From contig CAJCIT010000221.1 of NCBI GenBank assembly GCA_903970405.1, forward strand, positions 1-43,341: a DNA stretch of 43,341 bases, read 5' to 3'. Each line of letters begins with the position of its first letter. Position 1 is the first letter of the stretch. The notes under the pieces are model-generated. The model did not search any database. It was not told the DNA's origin and saw only the letters and a list, made by a program, of their open reading frames with translations. Source of the DNA: Acidobacteriaceae bacterium (lineage in GTDB: Bacteria > Acidobacteriota > Terriglobia > Bryobacterales > Bryobacteraceae). Positions 7,946-16,687 of this stretch are shown here, piece by piece. The position numbers and the translations under genes are program-made.

Positions 7946-8773
7946 TCACCAACTCAGCACTTCGCGGACATTCTTCGCCTGCCGCTTACTCACCACAAAC
8001 TCATCTCCGTTGTTCAGCGTCACCAGCCAGCGCTGGCTGGTGATCATGCTCATTTTGCGGACCTGGTTGATATTGATCAGCGTGTTCCGATGAATTCGCC
8101 GGAAAGCGCTATGCGACAGCCGCTCTTCAATCGCCCGCAGCGTGTGCGCGGCGTAGTACCGCTGTTTCGCTGTCACAATCCATGTGACGTCGCCCTCCGC
8201 CTGAAAGGCCAGAATCTCCCCCAGGTTCAGCAGGAAATACTCTTCGCCCAGCCGCCCCACCACCTTGCGCGGCTGTTGTCCGCCGCCCGAAGCCAGACCG
8301 CTGATTTCCTGCAGCGCCGCCACTCGCTCCGCCACTTGCAGCGGACTTCGGTGCAGCCGCGACGCCCGGTCCACCGCCTGCGTCAGCCGCTCCTGGCTCA
8401 CCGGCTTTAAGAGGTAATCGATCGCCCCGGCCTCAAAGGCCCGGATGGCGTGCTGGTCATACGCCGTCACCATCACCACCACCGGCATCCGGCCGCCATG
8501 CATTCGCGAGAGCAACTCGAACCCGTTCATCACCGGCATCTGGATGTCCAGGAACATCACATCCGGCGACTTCGAATCCAGCAGCGTCAGCGCCGCCTCT
8601 CCGTTTTCGGCCTCGCCGACGACATCCACCGAAGCCAGCACCTCCAGCTCTTCCCGCAAGATCTGGCGAGCGATCGGCTCGTCATCCACGATCAACGCAC
8701 GCAAACGCGACACTGCTCCCGATTCTTCCCGATCCGGGACCGAAACCCTAGGCTTGATCGGCGTGTGGATCAT
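7946..8773 (-). CDS. LytTR-family response regulator
   Basis: A 275-residue DNA-binding response regulator. The receiver domain (about 25-140) has the acidic pair IVDDEP (30-31), the phospho-acceptor Asp76 in MFLDIQMP, the T of VMVTAYD and the K of LLKPVS. The C-terminal LytTR domain (about 165-273) has the usual RRIHRNTLININQV block. It should bind direct repeats in target promoters when phosphorylated. The gene starts 17 nt after the sensor kinase gene, which is its obvious partner. An internal GTG near 8715, just before the receiver, is an alternative start. Targets are not identifiable from this window. Confidence 0.92.
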   Translation of the reverse strand: MIHTPIKPRVSVPDREESGAVSRLRALIVDDEPIARQILREELEVLASVDVVGEAENGEAALTLLDSKSPDVMFLDIQMPVMNGFELLSRMHGGRMPVVVMVTAYDQHAIRAFEAGAIDYLLKPVSQERLTQAVDRASRLHRSPLQVAERVAALQEISGLASGGGQQPRKVVGRLGEEYFLLNLGEILAFQAEGDVTWIVTAKQRYYAAHTLRAIEERLSHSAFRRIHRNTLININQVRKMSMITSQRWLVTLNNGDEFVVSKRQAKNVREVLSW

Positions 8774-8790
8774 TCAAGCCGCCCAGCGGG

Positions 8791-10767
8791 CTAGACTCTC
8801 GCCTGTGCGGCAGCGCTCCGCATTGTTTCTTCCTGCCGGCCGGTACTCCCGTCAATCTGGCTCTCGCGCTGAACGGGCAGCACGAACCACACCTGCGATC
8901 CGCCTTCGCCGGTTCGAACATGCAGCTTCGACTGCTGCCCAAAGCACAGCGTCAACCGCCGCCGCACGTTTTCCAAACCGACTCCCAAGCCGCCGTCTCC
9001 GTTCGCCTTTTTGTCCGGAAAGCCCATTCCCGTGTCTTCCACCGCCACCAGCAGCCCGGATTCAGTCTCTTCCACGCGCAATCTAACTGACCCGCCGCCC
9101 GGCTTGTTCGCAATCCCATGCTTCACGGCGTTCTCCACCAGCGGCTGCACGGATAGCGTCGGAATCAGAATGTTTTTCGCCGAGTCCGGCACCAGGAGCT
9201 CTGTCCTGAGCCGGTCGCCCAGCCGAAGCGCCTCAATCTCCAGATATGCCTCAATAATCCGCAGCTCCTCCGCCAACGGAATGAAGCCACGCTCTCCCTG
9301 CAGGAAGTAGCGGAAGATATCGGAAAGATTCAGCACCATGCGCCGTGCATTAGTTGATCCGCGGTCGATGATTCCGTAGAGCGTATTGAAGGCATTGAAG
9401 AGGAAGTGGGGATTGATCTGCGCCTGCAGCGCCCGCAATTCCGCCTGGCTCACCAGCCGCCGCAGCTCATTGGCGCGGAATCGCTCAATCTGCTCGATCG
9501 CCACCGACCCCAGGCGCCGCAACTCCTCCAAGTCTTCGCTGAGGTACCGCCGCCCGCCCACCCGCGCTCCCAGCGCCAGGTACTGCGTTTCGGCATCGGA
9601 GAATCGCAGCGGCATTTGCGCCTCGGCCCAAACCGACGGCTCCGCCGCGGGCCGCCCGCTTGCATCCAGCCGGCTTCCCGGTTCCTGCCGCGAGGTGGCG
9701 TCCAACCCCAGGATCGTCGGTCCCTCGCTCCGCCGCCCCGGCGCATCCGGCAGAATCGCGAACATGTCCGTGCCTACATGCCGCGCAATTTCGCCCGCCG
9801 CCCGCTCCAGTAACTCCTGCTCCGATTCGGCCAGCGATGCCGCCGCCATCATGCGGTTCACGGTTCGGTGGAACGGCTCGCGCCGGAAAATCACCCGGCT
9901 CAGCCAGGACTGCGTCAGATTACGCAGATAGGCAAACAGCACCAGCGAAAGACACAGACCCACCAGCAGCAGGCCGCTCTTGAACGCGTCCGCGCCCAGC
10001 GTCTCCAGGTAGTGCGTCTTCCGGTCCCATACCATCAGCGCGGCGATGTACGCCATTGCCAGCACCGCATTGGCCACAAAGCGCACAAACGTATCCAGCA
10101 GCAGAAAGCGGTAATCCTGCAGCAGCACGATCAGCGCCACCGGAATGCCGATGTGGTGCCACGCGATCTCAACCGTCCACGGCGATTCCGTGTGCCCGTA
10201 TCCAAAGTGCAGGAACGAAGTGGTGAACAGCAGCAGGCAGGCAGGCGTCAACAGATCGGTGGCCGGATGGAGACTTCGTTTTCCCGATAGCGAGCGAAAT
10301 GAGATCCCGCGTTCAATGACGAAGCCCGCCAGCGTCAACACGCCGAACCCGGCCGCGATGGCGATCAACGCCGCCTGGTGCAGTCCGCGATCCGGCGTGC
10401 GAAACTCGCCGATCAGCAACCCCACCGCCAGTAAGCTCACCGCATATCCCAGCGCCACCAACGCCCGTTGACGGCCCTTCAGCGCGACTTGTAAAAGCAC
10501 CGCCGGCAACAGGCTCAACACGGAGAAGCTGAACGTCATCACCACGGCGACAAAATGTTCATGCCGCGACCCTAGCGCCACCAACGACCCGGCGTTCCAC
10601 AACAGCGCAAGCGCCGCCGCGACAATGGAAAGCCGCGTCTGCCGCACGCCATTCGACCGCCAGTCCCGCACCAGCAGCAGGATGGTGAACCCGAACAGCA
10701 GCAGCCCAAGCGAATGCCCGATCGTATTGATCAATGCCGGATCGTCGAATTGGACATGCGTCGACAT
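8791..10767 (-). CDS. LytS/YehU-type membrane sensor histidine kinase
   Basis: A 658-residue inner-membrane kinase. The N-terminal ~300 residues contain several hydrophobic segments (for example LGLLLFGFTILLLV, then further helices) forming a multi-pass sensor. A cytosolic GAF-like linker follows (about 300-430). The His_kinase domain typical of the LytS group has the motif LQAQINPHFLFNAFNTL with phospho-acceptor His454. The HATPase region has VQPLVENAVKHG (N box) and DTGMGFP and GLGVGLENVRRRL (G boxes). It forms a bicistronic operon with the LytTR regulator. The signal is unknown. The ATG at 10767 has only a weak GAGAAG upstream. Confidence 0.9.
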   Translation of the reverse strand: MSTHVQFDDPALINTIGHSLGLLLFGFTILLLVRDWRSNGVRQTRLSIVAAALALLWNAGSLVALGSRHEHFVAVVMTFSFSVLSLLPAVLLQVALKGRQRALVALGYAVSLLAVGLLIGEFRTPDRGLHQAALIAIAAGFGVLTLAGFVIERGISFRSLSGKRSLHPATDLLTPACLLLFTTSFLHFGYGHTESPWTVEIAWHHIGIPVALIVLLQDYRFLLLDTFVRFVANAVLAMAYIAALMVWDRKTHYLETLGADAFKSGLLLVGLCLSLVLFAYLRNLTQSWLSRVIFRREPFHRTVNRMMAAASLAESEQELLERAAGEIARHVGTDMFAILPDAPGRRSEGPTILGLDATSRQEPGSRLDASGRPAAEPSVWAEAQMPLRFSDAETQYLALGARVGGRRYLSEDLEELRRLGSVAIEQIERFRANELRRLVSQAELRALQAQINPHFLFNAFNTLYGIIDRGSTNARRMVLNLSDIFRYFLQGERGFIPLAEELRIIEAYLEIEALRLGDRLRTELLVPDSAKNILIPTLSVQPLVENAVKHGIANKPGGGSVRLRVEETESGLLVAVEDTGMGFPDKKANGDGGLGVGLENVRRRLTLCFGQQSKLHVRTGEGGSQVWFVLPVQRESQIDGSTGRQEETMRSAAAQARV

Positions 10768-11105
10768 GCGTTGGCGTGCTTCTCACTCAACGTTACTTCA
10801 CTGCCTGCCACCGCCGATCTCCCGATTCGCCCATGCGGCGCCGGCGCCGCGCCCAGATTATTGGGCGACGAGAAAAAATCTGCCCTTACTGCAATTCTCG
10901 CGTTTGAAAGGCGCTTTCTTCGAGAAAGGAAGGAGTACACTAAGAGGGAAGTTTCGGGCCCTCATCGGTCTCCGGTCTTCACACGTCGTCTCCTGGCGGA
11001 ACTCCACCGAATGACCAACCAAAGGACGGTCTGCACGCAGCGTATGGCCGGGCGTCGTCGCCCCCTCAATGGGTTGCGGGTAGCGCCCTCGGGAGCCACC
11101 TTCAA
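10768..11105. other. Divergent intergenic region, kinase / ctaB
   Basis: This 338-nt gap separates the divergent kinase and ctaB genes, so it must carry both promoters. I could not pick a convincing -10/-35 pair on either strand. A 33-codon frame at 11011-11112 running into the start of ctaB looks non-coding. No repeat or RNA gene was recognised. Confidence 0.5.
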
Positions 11106-12032
11106 ATGCTAGGCCGGAACCTGATCGCGGCTTCTCCTCTGGCCAAGCCCGGAATCGGCGATCGATCCGTGCGAGGCTCAATCCAGGACTTTATCGATCT
11201 CACCAAGCCCCGCATCACCTGGCTCATTCTGATGAGCACAGCCATCGGCTACTATTTCGGCCATCGCGGCCCGTTCTCACTACTTTCGCTGATCCACACG
11301 GTGATCGGCACCGGCCTGGTGGCGTCGGGTACCGCGGCGCTGAATCAGTGGTATGAGCGGGAGGCCGATCGCAAGATGCGGCGAACTCAGACGCGGCCGC
11401 TCCCTGCCGGCCGGATCGCGCCTATGCACGCACTCGTTTTCGGCATCGCACTGGCCGCGGCCGGCGTTCTGGAGCTCGGCTTCGCCGTCAACTGGCTCAG
11501 CGCCCTGCTGTGCGCACTGACGCTCGCGATGTATCTCTTCTTCTATACGCCGCTGAAGCAGAAGACCTGGTGGTCCACCACAGTGGGTGCGGTTCCCGGC
11601 GCCATGCCGCCCCTGATTGGGTTCGCAGCCGCCCGAGGTCACCTCACTCCGGAAGCCTGGGTGCTTTTCGCCATCCTCTTTGTGTGGCAGTTTCCGCACT
11701 TCTATGCCATTGCCTGGATGTACCGCGAAGACTATTCGCGAGCCGGGATTCTGATGCTTCCTGTGGTTGAGCCGGATGGCGAATCCACCGCCCGCCAGAT
11801 GTTCTGGTTCTGCCTGGCGCTGATACCGATTAGCCTGGCGCCGAACTGGCTCGGCATGACAGGTATCGTTTATCTGGCTGGCGCGCTGATCCTGGGCGCG
11901 CTCTTTCTCTACTCCACGGTGCTGGTTCAAAATAACCGCACCATCCTCCAGGCCCGGCGCGTGTTGCTTGCCTCCGTTGTTTACCTCCCGGTCTTATACG
12001 GACTCATGCTTCTCGATCCGCCGAGGCTGTAG
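11106..12032 (+). CDS. ctaB: Protoheme IX farnesyltransferase (heme O synthase)
   Basis: Adds farnesyl diphosphate to heme B to make heme O, for haem-copper oxidases, in the inner membrane. The 308-residue protein is an all-helical UbiA-family enzyme. DLTKPRITWLIL (31-42) is the CtaB/CyoE opening. The first Asp-rich motif is NQWYEREADRKMRRTQTRPL with N80, E84 and D88, and the conserved PLKQKTWWSTTVGAVPGAMPP loop region follows. The second polar motif is in YAIAWMYREDYSRAGI. It is followed by a SCO1-type copper chaperone and a DUF420 protein, so the run is an oxidase-assembly cluster, although no oxidase subunit genes lie in the window. Confidence 0.94.
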   Translation: MLGRNLIAASPLAKPGIGDRSVRGSIQDFIDLTKPRITWLILMSTAIGYYFGHRGPFSLLSLIHTVIGTGLVASGTAALNQWYEREADRKMRRTQTRPLPAGRIAPMHALVFGIALAAAGVLELGFAVNWLSALLCALTLAMYLFFYTPLKQKTWWSTTVGAVPGAMPPLIGFAAARGHLTPEAWVLFAILFVWQFPHFYAIAWMYREDYSRAGILMLPVVEPDGESTARQMFWFCLALIPISLAPNWLGMTGIVYLAGALILGALFLYSTVLVQNNRTILQARRVLLASVVYLPVLYGLMLLDPPRL

Positions 12033-12087
12033 GAAGGTGCCACCGTTAGAACGCGTGAAAAAAACCTGGAGACAAACGGACTCATCC

Positions 12088-12744
12088 ATGCCTTCCGAGC
12101 CGCGACCGTCAGGGAGCGACCGCGGTGGCGATCATGTTCTGACAACCGGTCGCTCCCTCACGGTCGCGGCTAGGAAGTGTTGCGGGTGCCTTAAGTCAGG
12201 CGCCGCGGGGCTATGCTCGCTGGCGCTTTTGGTCTCCTGCGCCGCAAAGCCGCCGCTGCCGGAATACGATCCCGTCCCTGAGTTTGCGTTAACCGACTCC
12301 AACAACCACGTGTTCAGCAGCAAGGAACTCGCTGGTAAAGTCTGGGTGGCCGACTTCATCTACACCAATTGCCCCGGCCCGTGTCCGCGCATGACATCGG
12401 AGATGCACAAGCTGCAACAGCAGTTGAGCGATCGCGGCGACGTTCGGCTGGTCTCCTTCTCGGTGGATCCAGACCGCGACACCCCGGCCGTATTGACGGA
12501 ATTTGCTCAACGCTTCGGCGGCCCCACGCCGCAATGGTATTTCCTGACCGGCGACCCCGCCACGCTTCATCTGTTAGCCAGGAACGTGTTTCACGTCGGC
12601 GACCTGATTGGCGTGATGGACCACAGCACGAAGTTCGTTCTGGTGGACAAACGCGCCCGAATCCGGGGATACTACTCCACCTTCGATCCGGAAGGCCTGC
12701 CGGCCCTGCTTGAAGACATCCACCGTTTAAGAAAAGAGTCCTGA
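12088..12744 (+). CDS. SCO1/SenC-type copper chaperone lipoprotein
   Basis: Delivers copper to, or reduces, the CuA site of cytochrome oxidase outside the inner membrane. From the ATG at 12088 the protein has 218 residues. A lipobox LLVSC places the lipidated Cys at 51, after a basic and hydrophobic stretch (about 28-50). The thioredoxin-like SCO domain has the copper motif CPGPC (Cys95 and Cys99), VSFSVDPDRDTP, and the copper-ligand His179 in DHSTKFVLVD. The only in-frame ATG upstream of the lipobox is 12088, and residues 4-28 are translated from the dispersed repeat at 12098-12171. The N-terminus is therefore odd, and the ribosome site is weak (GGAG about 15 nt upstream). The real start may be uncertain; the domain call is secure. 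Confidence 0.88.
   Translation: MPSEPRPSGSDRGGDHVLTTGRSLTVAARKCCGCLKSGAAGLCSLALLVSCAAKPPLPEYDPVPEFALTDSNNHVFSSKELAGKVWVADFIYTNCPGPCPRMTSEMHKLQQQLSDRGDVRLVSFSVDPDRDTPAVLTEFAQRFGGPTPQWYFLTGDPATLHLLARNVFHVGDLIGVMDHSTKFVLVDKRARIRGYYSTFDPEGLPALLEDIHRLRKES
12098..12171. repeat. Inverted pair of a dispersed REP-like element
   Basis: Two 25-nt arms, AGCCGCGACCGT...AGCGACCG (12098-12122) and its reverse complement (12147-12171), match at 24 of 25 positions around a 24-nt spacer. The second arm with its flank (12144-12171) matches a copy at 42925-42952 at 27 of 28 positions. The element lies between ctaB and the SCO1 gene and inside the SCO1 reading frame. The RNA could fold into a long hairpin at the SCO1 start. 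Confidence 0.8.
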
Positions 12745-13184
12745 TGCCATTAGCCCTCTTGGGAGTTCATGATCTTCCCCTTGTCAACGCCACGCTGAAC
12801 GCGACGGCCACGGTGCTGCTGCTGATTGCGTACCGGTTCATTCGCCGGAAAAAGATCGAAGCGCACAAGCGCACGATGTTAATAGCATTTGGGGTCTCAT
12901 GCGTGTTCCTAGCCTGCTATCTGATTCATCACGCACTCGCCGGTTACGTGAAGTTTGAAAAGCCAGGCTTGGTGCGGACCCTATACCTGTCGATTTTGGT
13001 GCCGCACACGATCCTCGCGATAACGGTGCCGGTTCTGGCCATCATTACGCTGCGTTTCGGGCTGAAAGGCGAGTATGCGCGTCACCGCAAAATCGCCCGG
13101 TGGACATTCCCCATCTGGCTATTTGTGAGCGTGACTGGCGTTATCGTGTACGTTCTTCTCTATCAAGTAGAACCGCTGTTGTAG
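12744..13184 (+). CDS. DUF420 membrane protein (CtaM/YozB-like)
   Basis: A 146-residue protein with four hydrophobic segments (about 10-26, 45-66, 82-105, 122-142). Conserved polar residues of the DUF420 family are visible: His7 and Asn13 near the start, the IHHALAGY block and LVPHTILA. The family (YozB in Bacillus, related to CtaM) is associated with cytochrome oxidase assembly, where the His residues may handle copper or haem. The start ATG overlaps the TGA of the SCO1 gene by one base (TGATG), so translation is coupled. This agrees with a joint role in oxidase maturation. Confidence 0.86.
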   Translation: MPLALLGVHDLPLVNATLNATATVLLLIAYRFIRRKKIEAHKRTMLIAFGVSCVFLACYLIHHALAGYVKFEKPGLVRTLYLSILVPHTILAITVPVLAIITLRFGLKGEYARHRKIARWTFPIWLFVSVTGVIVYVLLYQVEPLL

Positions 13185-13327
13185 AACGCGCCAACGCCGA
13201 ACCGTTTGATCGGGTCCGCGCTGAGTGGCTACCCTTGACTGAAAACAATCGGTTGTCCGCTACCCGAATCCTTGTGGTAAATTTCAGTGCCATCTTTGGT
13301 GGTAATTGTCGGCATATCGATGAGGTC

Positions 13328-14062
13328 TTACAACTCCCGAACTTTCCCGCGCGCAGTCCGCTCCGCCTCAAGCAGGCGCACTCCGGTTGGCTCGCCGATC
13401 GCAACTTCTGACGTGAGCCCAACAAACAATCCATGCTCAACCACGCCCACCGTGCTGTCCAACTGAGCCTGCAGCGCCAAAGCCGACTGAATCGGGCCAA
13501 AGGCGCAATCGAGTATGTAGTTTCCCCCGTCGGTAATGAACGTTTTTCCGCCGGCGGCAATCCGTAACACCGGCTTCGATTGAAGTTGGGCCAACCGCTT
13601 CGCTGTCGACTGCCATCCGAATTGAGCCACCTCCACCGGCACTGTTGAGTGGCTGCCGAGCCGGTCAACCAGTTTGCCGCGGTCGACGACGATCACCAGC
13701 CGCTTACTGGCAGCGGCAATAATCTTCTCTCGCAAGAGGTTGCCTCCGCCGCCTTTGATGAGGTTCAGCGTCTGCAACTCCACTTCATCCGCTCCATCGA
13801 TCGTTACATCCACCTCCGGATACTCTCCTAGAGTCGACAACGGAATCCCTAGGTCCCGGGCTTGCCCGGCCGTCTTCTCCGAAGTCGGAATGCCGATAAT
13901 GCGCAACCCATCTTTAACTCGCAGTCCGATCGCGGAGACGGCGAATGCGGCCGTGCTCCCCGAACCTAATCCCACAATCGTTCCGTCCTTTAGCTGTTGC
14001 GCAGCCCAGTCCGCCGCGGCTTTCTTTAGTTCGTCGATTGCGGCGCTCGAAGGATCTGACAT
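13328..14062 (-). CDS. rpiA: Ribose-5-phosphate isomerase A
   Basis: Interconverts ribose-5-phosphate and ribulose-5-phosphate in the pentose phosphate pathway. The motif VGLGSGSTAAF near the N-terminus binds the phosphate. VDVTIDGADEVE and LIKGGGGNLLREKI carry the catalytic Asp, Glu and Lys region of RpiA. From the ATG at 14062 the protein has 244 residues, slightly longer than E. coli (219), mainly by a C-terminal tail. This start puts DELKKAA near the N-terminus as in E. coli. ATGs at 14074 and 14098 are alternatives; none has a clear ribosome site. It stands alone, convergent with DUF420. The 200-nt region upstream (14099-14298) should hold its promoter; a TATATACT lies there without a clear -35. 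Confidence 0.93.
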   Translation of the reverse strand: MSDPSSAAIDELKKAAADWAAQQLKDGTIVGLGSGSTAAFAVSAIGLRVKDGLRIIGIPTSEKTAGQARDLGIPLSTLGEYPEVDVTIDGADEVELQTLNLIKGGGGNLLREKIIAAASKRLVIVVDRGKLVDRLGSHSTVPVEVAQFGWQSTAKRLAQLQSKPVLRIAAGGKTFITDGGNYILDCAFGPIQSALALQAQLDSTVGVVEHGLFVGLTSEVAIGEPTGVRLLEAERTARGKVREL

Positions 14063-14298
14063 GTTGGGTTGCATCGGAAAGCGTAGACTAGACTCCATTT
14101 CACCATGTCTCGGCGAAAGGGACGCCGTGAAAAGTATATAGCGCAGAGCAGCGGTTTATAATGTAGCCGGTGTTTTATGGCGGCTGCCGCGGTTGCGCCG
14201 GTGTCCCCCGCCCGCTTTCGTGTTCCCGCTGTATTCGTCGTTTCTCGAGAGCAAGAGCTTGAACCGGGCTTTACCCGGCCGCCGCTGGCTTAGTCACG

Positions 14299-15426
14299 TC
14301 AGACCAGGACAGTGAAGGCGGATTCCTGGCGCTGGACCGGCCGGTAGGCGGTGTCGCGTTCCATCGGCTCGCGGCCGGCTTCCCGGATCAGACGAAGCAG
14401 ATCCTGGCGGCGAAGGCCCTGGCTGGTGGTGGCGCCGGCGTCATGGTAGATCTTCTCTTCCACCACGGTTCCGTCAATATCGTTCGCCCCGAAACGCTGG
14501 GCGATCTGGGCCACAGCCGGAGTCATCATGATCCAGTACGCCTTGATATGCGGGATGTTGTCCAGCATCAGCCGCGACACGGCGATTTGCCTGATATCGT
14601 CAAAGCCGCTGGTCTTCGGCAGGTGGTGCAGGGCTGTATTGTCGGGATGGAAGGCGAGCGGGATGAAGGTGACGAAGCCGTTGGTTTGGTCCTGAACTTC
14701 GCGGAGCTTAACCAGGTGGTCGACGCGATCTTCCTCGGTTTCGATATGGCCGTACAGCATGGTGCAGTTGCTCTTCAGGCCGATCTCATGAGCGATGCGC
14801 GCCGTTTCCAGCCACTCATTGCCATCGATCTTGTGATCGCAAATGATGCGGCGGATGGATTCCGAAAAGACCTCGGCGCCGCCGCCGGGGAGGGAATCGA
14901 CGCCCGCCGCCTTCAGCCGCTCTAGCGTCTCGCGGATGCTGATTTTGGTGCGCTTGGCGAGGTAGGCCACTTCCACCATGGTGAAGGCCTTGAGGTGCAC
15001 CCTCGGATACCGTTCCTTCAGACCGGCGATCATCTGGCAAAACCAGTCAAGCGTGAGTTCGGGGTGCAGGCCGCCGACGATGTGAAACTCGGTGACAGCT
15101 TCGGTGTAGCCGTGGCCGGCGCGCTCCCAGACTTGTTCCAGCGACATCGTGTAGGCGGAAGGATCTTTGGCGTGCTTGCCAAAGGCGCACAGGCGGCAAC
15201 TGGCCACACAGACATCCGTAGGGTTGATATGGCGGTTGACGTTGAAGTAAGTGGTATTGCCGTGGAGCCGCTCGCGTACCAGGTTGGCCATCCAGCCGAC
15301 GGTCAGCAGGTCGTTAGAGCGATAGAGCGTGAGTCCGTCGTCAAAGCTCAGCCGTTGGCCTTCGCGGACTTTGGCCAGGATGGGCTTCAACCTCTGGTCT
15401 TCGACGATGGGCTGGGCAGTGAGCAC
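14299..15426 (-). CDS. mqnE: Aminofutalosine synthase (radical SAM, futalosine menaquinone pathway)
   Basis: Joins an S-adenosyl-derived radical to 3-[(1-carboxyvinyl)oxy]benzoate to form aminofutalosine in menaquinone synthesis. The 375-residue protein has the 4Fe-4S motif CVASCRLC (Cys73, Cys77, Cys80). FHIVGGLHPEL and HLKAFTMVEVAYLA distinguish MqnE from the related cyclase MqnC. The C-terminal block FGANDIDGTVVEEKIYHDAG is typical of MqnE. It sits 5 nt after a UbiA-family prenyltransferase, which is expected to attach the polyprenyl tail in the same pathway. The other mqn genes are not in the window. A weak hairpin CCGGG-CTTTA-CCCGG at 14264-14278 lies just past the stop. Confidence 0.92.
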   Translation of the reverse strand: MLTAQPIVEDQRLKPILAKVREGQRLSFDDGLTLYRSNDLLTVGWMANLVRERLHGNTTYFNVNRHINPTDVCVASCRLCAFGKHAKDPSAYTMSLEQVWERAGHGYTEAVTEFHIVGGLHPELTLDWFCQMIAGLKERYPRVHLKAFTMVEVAYLAKRTKISIRETLERLKAAGVDSLPGGGAEVFSESIRRIICDHKIDGNEWLETARIAHEIGLKSNCTMLYGHIETEEDRVDHLVKLREVQDQTNGFVTFIPLAFHPDNTALHHLPKTSGFDDIRQIAVSRLMLDNIPHIKAYWIMMTPAVAQIAQRFGANDIDGTVVEEKIYHDAGATTSQGLRRQDLLRLIREAGREPMERDTAYRPVQRQESAFTVLV

Positions 15427-15431
15427 AAGGA

Positions 15432-16322
15432 TTAGATGAGATGCCGGTGGAAAAGGATGTCAGATGCCCAAAAAACGAAGAATAACACGCTTACGTAGCC
15501 ATTGACGGTGAAGAAGGCGGCGTTGACGCGGCTTAGGTCATTCGGTTTGACGAGTCCATGTTCGTAAATGAGCAGGAGCGAGACCGCCGCGATTCCAGCC
15601 GCGCTCAAGACGCCGAGGTGGAACGAAATAACCAAGGCCACCAGGCTCGCAATCATGAGTAAATGCAGGAACTTCGAGATGCGCAGCGCGCCCGCGATGC
15701 CGAAGCGTCGGGGCAGGCTGAACAGGCCTTCGGTCCGGTCGAAGTCGTAATCCTGGCAGGCATAAATGACATCGAATCCAGCCGTCCAGAGAGTAACGGC
15801 GGCGGTCAGCCATATGATGCGGGCGTCAAGCGAGCCGCGCATGGCGATCCAGGCCGCGGAGGGTGCGATGCCAAGGCAGAAGCCAAGAATCAGATGCGAA
15901 AACGAAGTGAAGCGTTTACAAAACGAGTAGAAGAAGAGGGTCCCCAGTGCGAAGGGCGCGAGGATAAAGCAGAGCGGTCCCAGCATCCGAGCGGCCCAGA
16001 GGAAGACTAGCGATGAGACGATTGTGAAGCCCCAGGCGAACTTGGTGGAAAGAAGTCCGGCTGGCAAGTGGCGCGCGGCGGTGCGGCCATTGCGGGCGTC
16101 CATATCCGCGTCAAGCAGGCGGTTGAAGGTCATCGCGGCCGAGCGAGCCGAAACCATCGCGGCGACAATCCAGAAGAAGCGCCACCACACTCCGGGAATG
16201 GCAAAGTGGGCGTCCCGCAAAGCCAGCAGCGCCCCAGTGAGTGCAAACGGCAACGCAAAGATGGAGTGCTCAAACTTGATCATTTCGAGCGTGAGCCGCA
16301 GTTTGGTCCAGAAGCGCGACAT
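15432..16322 (-). CDS. UbiA-family prenyltransferase, likely of the futalosine pathway (MqnP-like)
   Basis: A 296-residue multi-pass membrane protein. The first Asp-rich motif is NRLLDADMDARNGRT (N67, D71, D75). The second is YACQDYDFDRTEGLFSLP, the form seen in 4-hydroxybenzoate octaprenyltransferase-like proteins. Eight or nine hydrophobic helices follow the UbiA pattern. It lies directly upstream of mqnE in one operon, which argues for a role prenylating the 1,4-dihydroxy-6-naphthoate intermediate (MqnP) rather than ubiquinone synthesis. UbiA-type function is clear; the substrate is inferred from context. Confidence 0.87.
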   Translation of the reverse strand: MSRFWTKLRLTLEMIKFEHSIFALPFALTGALLALRDAHFAIPGVWWRFFWIVAAMVSARSAAMTFNRLLDADMDARNGRTAARHLPAGLLSTKFAWGFTIVSSLVFLWAARMLGPLCFILAPFALGTLFFYSFCKRFTSFSHLILGFCLGIAPSAAWIAMRGSLDARIIWLTAAVTLWTAGFDVIYACQDYDFDRTEGLFSLPRRFGIAGALRISKFLHLLMIASLVALVISFHLGVLSAAGIAAVSLLLIYEHGLVKPNDLSRVNAAFFTVNGYVSVLFFVFWASDILFHRHLI

Positions 16323-16687
16323 GAAAATACCATTTTACGGGATGAGCTGGGTGGCGAGCGGGTTCCAGGTAATCCCCGGCCCGGGAAGTGAATCAGAGCC
16401 TGTAACTGGCGCAAGTGCCCGCGTCATGCGACCCCACCCCAACTCCGCTCAGACTCACGCCCCAGCGAGCAAAAACAACGCCGAAAAACGCGAATGTTCA
16501 CCTGCTTGCTCTTCTGTGCGCTCGAATTTGAGGCCCGCACTCACCTGAACAGTTCGTTTCGTCGCCGGGTGTAGGGCAGGCTGGCAGCGGGCCTCTAGCC
16601 AGCAGAGCCGACATTAGTGTCGGCTGTTCTGGCTCCGCCGGTCGCTGGCGGGCGCGCCGCTGGAAAGACGGGACGATTTGTGCCATC
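16323..16687. other. Divergent intergenic region with a hairpin
   Basis: A 365-nt gap between the divergent prenyltransferase and ABC-exporter genes, with no convincing gene. AGCCGACA-TTAG-TGTCGGCT (16606-16625) is a perfect 8-bp hairpin, nested in a longer imperfect palindrome with CCAG/CTGG outer arms and a GGCTGGCAG-type flank (16579-16600). It may be another REP-like element or a regulatory structure about 60 nt before the exporter start. Confidence 0.45.

Noticed and set aside
11011-11112. 33-codon frame before ctaB
   Set aside because: No ribosome site, Arg-rich random composition, and overlap with the ctaB start.
11968-12087. Longer SCO1 start (TTG) inside ctaB
   Set aside because: The added residues overlap the last ctaB codons and would put 91 residues before the lipobox Cys.
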